Source: Planctomycetales bacterium 4484_123 (GTDB lineage: Bacteria > Planctomycetota > Phycisphaerae > SM23-33). From it: a stretch of DNA of 7,841 nucleotides. This document shows positions 5,478-7,841 of this stretch, piece by piece; the stretch's first letter is position 1, and each line of letters begins with the position of its first letter. Location: the NCBI GenBank assembly GCA_002049885.1, contig MVCS01000158.1, positions 1 through 7,841 of the forward strand, read 5' to 3'. The position numbers and the translations under genes are program-made. The notes under the pieces are model-generated. The model was not told where the DNA came from and made no database searches. It saw only the letters and a program-made list of their open reading frames with translations.

Positions 5478-6245
5478 TCAAAGCCAAACGATCCCGTCTG
5501 GATCCCTCCTTGAGGCCTTGGTGCAAAGTATCGGTCTGAGGCGCTCAAAGAACCGATGCCCGGCCCTCTTTCGGAGGTACGCGCTAGGTGCCAAGCGCTG
5601 ATACAAGAGGAACGCCGCCAAGTCTGCCGCCTGTATGAAAAAGCAGTGCGCCGAATCGCGGAAACTGGGGTCCTCAATCACATACTGCAAAGGCAGGTTG
5701 CGCCAACCGGCGCCGAAGCCGGGCTGGTTGGGCACGGGGTTGTGACGGCGCATGCGCCGTATGAGCGCCATGAGCTTCTTGTCGTCGGTATGGTCACACA
5801 AGATCAGCCCGCGCTCGTCAGGGTTCGCCGGACCCGGAAAATTGTGGTGCGATATCGTATTCTCGAAGCGCTGAATGAGCGTCCTCCAGGCCGTATCGAA
5901 GACATCGAACGGGAGGTCTTTCTTTTGCTTGTCCACGACGACGTTGATGATGCTCAGATCCGTCAACGTTCCCAGGAAACTGGCGAACTGTCGGATCATG
6001 TCCAGCCGGTCGTGGCGCTTGATTCTCACAAGGTCTCCCGGTCGGTTGATCAGCCGCGACGCATGAAACTCCTCGCGCAGGCGAAGTCCATGCTGCTTCC
6101 TCAAGCGCCGGCGGAACGATATCAGTTCTTCCAGGTACACTTGCCATCGCAATTCGTGAACAACCAACCCGCTCAGGACGAAGTACCTCGTGGGAGAATT
6201 GTGCAATCCGCAGTCCCCGCTCTCGTCCGCGTACATTAGGTACAT
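5478..6245 (-). CDS. DUF3800 domain protein
   Basis: Seen: 255 residues from the ATG at 6245. MYLMYADESG at 1-10 supplies the D7-E8 pair typical of DUF3800; REEFHASRL is at 57-65, VVVDKQKK at 102-109, GLILCDHTDD at 146-155 (D151), and FFIQAADLAAFLLYQRL at 202-218 (Q205, D208). Family function is not established. The spaced acidic residues recall an RNase H-like nuclease fold, which is inference. Upstream in-frame ATGs at 6293 and 6317 are possible, but the conserved YADESG strand normally sits at the extreme N-terminus, so 6245 is preferred; no good ribosome binding site decides it. A sampled line of this gene is about 55 percent GC against about 70 percent in phoH, suggesting acquisition by transfer. 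It is tail-to-tail with the candidate RNA and divergent from mnmA. Confidence 0.85.
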   Translation of the reverse strand: MYLMYADESGDCGLHNSPTRYFVLSGLVVHELRWQVYLEELISFRRRLRKQHGLRLREEFHASRLINRPGDLVRIKRHDRLDMIRQFASFLGTLTDLSIINVVVDKQKKDLPFDVFDTAWRTLIQRFENTISHHNFPGPANPDERGLILCDHTDDKKLMALIRRMRRHNPVPNQPGFGAGWRNLPLQYVIEDPSFRDSAHCFFIQAADLAAFLLYQRLAPSAYLRKRAGHRFFERLRPILCTKASRRDPDGIVWL

Positions 6246-6263
6246 ATCTGTCGATATTGCTGG

Positions 6264-6298
6264 CTCGCTCTGGGCCTCCGAAGGCCAGCCCATGCGAG
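6264..6298. repeat. Nested stem-loop just upstream of the DUF3800 start
   Basis: CTCGC (6264-6268) pairs with GCGAG (6294-6298), enclosing GGCCT (6273-6277) paired with AGGCC (6282-6286). It lies 19 bp before the chosen DUF3800 ATG, in the 113-bp divergent gap to mnmA. It could be a leader hairpin of the DUF3800 mRNA or, if translation starts at 6317 or 6293, coding sequence. Confidence 0.35.
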
Positions 6299-6341
6299 AC
6301 CTCGACGCTTCCACCACGCTAGGCTCGGCTTCGGGCCAATG

Positions 6342-6347
6342 TACAAT
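6342..6347 (+). promoter_or_regulatory. Possible -10 box of mnmA
   Basis: TACAAT, 11 nt before the mnmA ATG at 6359. No convincing -35 box is seen. If used, the mRNA leader would be only about 5 nt, in keeping with the lack of a strong Shine-Dalgarno (only AGGT at 6348-6351). Confidence 0.35.
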
Positions 6348-6358
6348 AGGTCAGTTGA

Positions 6359-7435
6359 ATGAAAACGTCCACAGACAAAGTGCTCCTCGCCATGAGTGGC
6401 GGGGTGGACAGCTCGGTGGCGGCGTACCTGCTGCAGCGGGCCGGGTACGACGTCACCGGCGTGTTCCTGTGCCTGGGCTCCGCGGTGGCCGGCGACCACA
6501 CCGCCCGCGGCTGCTGTAGCCCGGCCGACCAGGCCGATGCCTATCGCGTGGCCGACGCCCTGGGAATCAACCTGTTCGTGCTGGACGCGTCCCGGCAGTT
6601 CGGACAGATCATCGACTACTTCATCGGCGAGTACGCCCGGGGCCGGACGCCGAACCCATGCATCCACTGCAATACCGTGGTGAAGTTCGACCGGCTGATA
6701 GCCCGGGCGGACGACCTGGGCATCCGGTACGTCGCCACCGGCCACCACGCCAGGATGGTCGGCGGGGCCATCCACCGGGCCGCCCGGAAGGACCAGTCCT
6801 ACGCCCTCTTTGGCATCGCCCGGGAGCAGCTCGGGCGGATCCTGCTGCCCATCGGCGAGGTGGCCGAGAAAGACCAGGTCCGCCGCATCGCCGCCGAGCT
6901 CCACCTGCCGGTGGCCGACAAGGCCGACAGCCAGGAGATCTGCTTCGTCACGGGCAGCTACGTGGAGCTGCTCCGGCGGCGCCATCCCCGGGCACTCCGG
7001 CCGGGGCCGATAGTCGATTCCCGGGGCAACGTCCTGGGCAGGCACGAAGGCGTGGGGCGCTTCACCATCGGGCAGCGGCGCGGGCTGAGGGTGGCCACCG
7101 GCGTGCCCATGTACGTCACCGCCATCGACCCCGCCACGGACACGGTGACCATCGGCCCCAGGGAAGAGGTCCTGGCCGCCGGGCTGGTCGCCAGCGGGGC
7201 CAACTGGCACGTTGACGGCAAGGCCCCCGGCGAGGAGTTCGACGCCGTGGTGCAGATCCGCTACAACCACGCCGGGGCGCCCGGGCGGGTGCGAATCACC
7301 GGGCCGGGGACCTTCGAGGTCAGGTTCGCCGAGCCCGTGGCGGCGGTCACGCCCGGGCAGGCGGCCGCGGTGTACCACGGCCAGCGGCTGCTGGGCGGGG
7401 GGTGGATCGATTCGAAGCTGCCCGGGAGCGAGTGA
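6359..7435 (+). CDS. mnmA: tRNA-specific 2-thiouridylase MnmA
   Basis: Cytoplasmic enzyme that uses ATP and a relayed persulfide sulfur to convert U34 to 2-thiouridine in tRNAs for Lys, Glu and Gln. Seen: 358 residues, normal length. The PP-loop ATP-binding motif SGGVDSS is at 13-19. NPCIHCNTVVKFD (99-111) carries the predicted nucleophile Cys104, with an extra Cys101. ATGHHARM is at 126-133 and KDQSYALFGI at 144-153. DSQEICFV (190-197) carries Cys195, the partner that would hold the persulfide. The C-terminal part begins with GRFTIGQRRGL and continues as the beta-barrel domain. The ATG at 6359 places the PP-loop at the usual distance from the N-terminus; the Shine-Dalgarno is weak. Complete, no frame problems. 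It is divergent from the DUF3800 gene and 47 bp before the glycosyltransferase gene. Confidence 0.96.
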   Translation: MKTSTDKVLLAMSGGVDSSVAAYLLQRAGYDVTGVFLCLGSAVAGDHTARGCCSPADQADAYRVADALGINLFVLDASRQFGQIIDYFIGEYARGRTPNPCIHCNTVVKFDRLIARADDLGIRYVATGHHARMVGGAIHRAARKDQSYALFGIAREQLGRILLPIGEVAEKDQVRRIAAELHLPVADKADSQEICFVTGSYVELLRRRHPRALRPGPIVDSRGNVLGRHEGVGRFTIGQRRGLRVATGVPMYVTAIDPATDTVTIGPREEVLAAGLVASGANWHVDGKAPGEEFDAVVQIRYNHAGAPGRVRITGPGTFEVRFAEPVAAVTPGQAAAVYHGQRLLGGGWIDSKLPGSE

Positions 7436-7463
7436 GCACCGCTGCGGCCCCGCTCCCGGGCGG
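7418..7463 (+). repeat. Strong inverted repeat spanning the mnmA stop codon
   Basis: CCCGGGAGCG (7421-7430) is perfectly complementary to CGCTCCCGGG (7451-7460). The stem extends outward by three more pairs (7418-7420 with 7461-7463, one G-U), giving 13 bp around a 20-nt loop that contains the TGA at 7433-7435. No T tract follows, so it is not a classic terminator. It may stabilise the mRNA end, attenuate read-through or act with Rho. Confidence 0.5.
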
Positions 7464-7471
7464 ACCGGGCC

Positions 7472-7477
7472 GGAGGG
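7472..7477 (+). promoter_or_regulatory. Ribosome binding site of the right-edge glycosyltransferase gene
   Basis: GGAGGG, 5 nt before the ATG at 7483. It fixes the start of the truncated gene. Confidence 0.6.
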
Positions 7478-7482
7478 ACGGC

Positions 7483-7841
7483 ATGACCGACGGGCGTGAC
7501 AGAACCGTCCTGGCCATTCACCCCGGGGCGCTGGGGGACGTGATCCTGTTCGGCCAGTTCCTCACGGCCCTGGGCGGCCACGTGAGGCTGGTCGCCGGCG
7601 GCGAGAAGGCTCGCCTGCTGGCCGGCATGGGCGTGGTGGCCGAGGCCCTGGACTTCGAGTCGTTGCCGATGGAGGAGGTCTTCTCCGACTCGCCGGCTGG
7701 CCGGTGCAGGCTGGGGCGGGCCTTAGGCCGCTGCGACCTGCTCGTAAGTTGCCTGGCGGAGGGCGACGCCAAGGCCCAGCGGCGCCTTCGTGAACTGACG
7801 GGCGCGCCGGAGGCACTATTCCTGCCGGTCCGCCCGCCGGC
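7483..7841 (+). CDS. Glycosyltransferase family 9 (heptosyltransferase-like), N-terminal part, runs off right edge
   Basis: Seen: from ATG 7483 the frame is open to the window end (119 codons). The N-terminus VLAIHPGALGDVILFGQFL (residues 9-27) matches the first strand and GxxGD motif of family-9 glycosyltransferases, which in many Gram-negative bacteria add heptose or other sugars to the lipopolysaccharide core on the cytoplasmic face of the inner membrane. The following region has the alternating strand/helix look of a Rossmann-type domain (VRLVAGGEKARLLAGMGV, then ALDFESLPMEEVFSD, then CDLLVSCLAEGD). The C-terminal donor-binding half is outside the window, so substrate and completeness cannot be judged. 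GGAGGG lies 5 nt upstream. It follows mnmA by 47 bp on the same strand, with the large inverted repeat between, so co-transcription is possible but unproven. Confidence 0.75.
   Translation, partial: MTDGRDRTVLAIHPGALGDVILFGQFLTALGGHVRLVAGGEKARLLAGMGVVAEALDFESLPMEEVFSDSPAGRCRLGRALGRCDLLVSCLAEGDAKAQRRLRELTGAPEALFLPVRPP

Noticed and set aside
5249..5677. Minus-strand open frame across the candidate RNA and the 3' part of DUF3800
   Set aside because: Its first half is an out-of-frame reading of DUF3800; the remainder covers the terminator and RNA helices and has no recognised motif.
1..7841. CRISPR arrays, tRNA or rRNA genes
   Set aside because: No regularly spaced repeats and no recognisable tRNA or rRNA sequence on either strand by eye.

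Overview
This is a GC-rich bacterial window whose gene content and variant signatures suggest a Planctomycetes-type organism, possibly Phycisphaerae. That placement is an inference from a CdsA with a non-standard signature, a PhoH plus 7TM-HD (PgpH-like) pair, a zinc-ribbon/DedA fusion and a family-9 glycosyltransferase. No rRNA or other marker is present to confirm it.

Left edge (1-324): the first 73 bases hold the start of a minus-strand gene with a strong Shine-Dalgarno site and a Cys-x-x-Cys motif, probably the 5' end of a mobile-element or zinc-ribbon protein. GC is clearly lower up to about position 183 and then jumps. The jump coincides with the end of a perfect 9-bp tandem repeat.

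Plus-strand block (325-4543): cdsA (phospholipid CDP-diacylglycerol synthesis), a possible structured leader, phoH, and a 7TM-HD cyclic-di-AMP phosphodiesterase-like gene. The last is broken: roughly the first half of the HD domain is missing and the frame changes at about 3970. The ybeY gene that often follows this pair is absent.

Minus-strand block (6245-4570): a DUF3800 gene, then a zinc-ribbon/DedA (YqaA-like) gene that is also broken by an internal deletion with a frame change near 4910. Between them, on the opposite strand, lies a candidate structured RNA (about 5308-5476). It ends in a textbook intrinsic terminator one base from the DUF3800 stop codon. Paired helices, the terminator, the absence of a coding frame and adjacency to DUF3800 make this RNA/protein pair the most interesting object in the window.

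Right block (6359-7841, plus): a complete mnmA (tRNA 2-thiouridylase), a 13-bp inverted repeat around its stop codon, and the first 119 codons of a family-9 glycosyltransferase that runs off the edge. The housekeeping genes (cdsA, phoH, mnmA) look intact. The stretch between the 7TM-HD gene and mnmA looks rearranged and holds the foreign-looking, lower-GC DUF3800 cassette.
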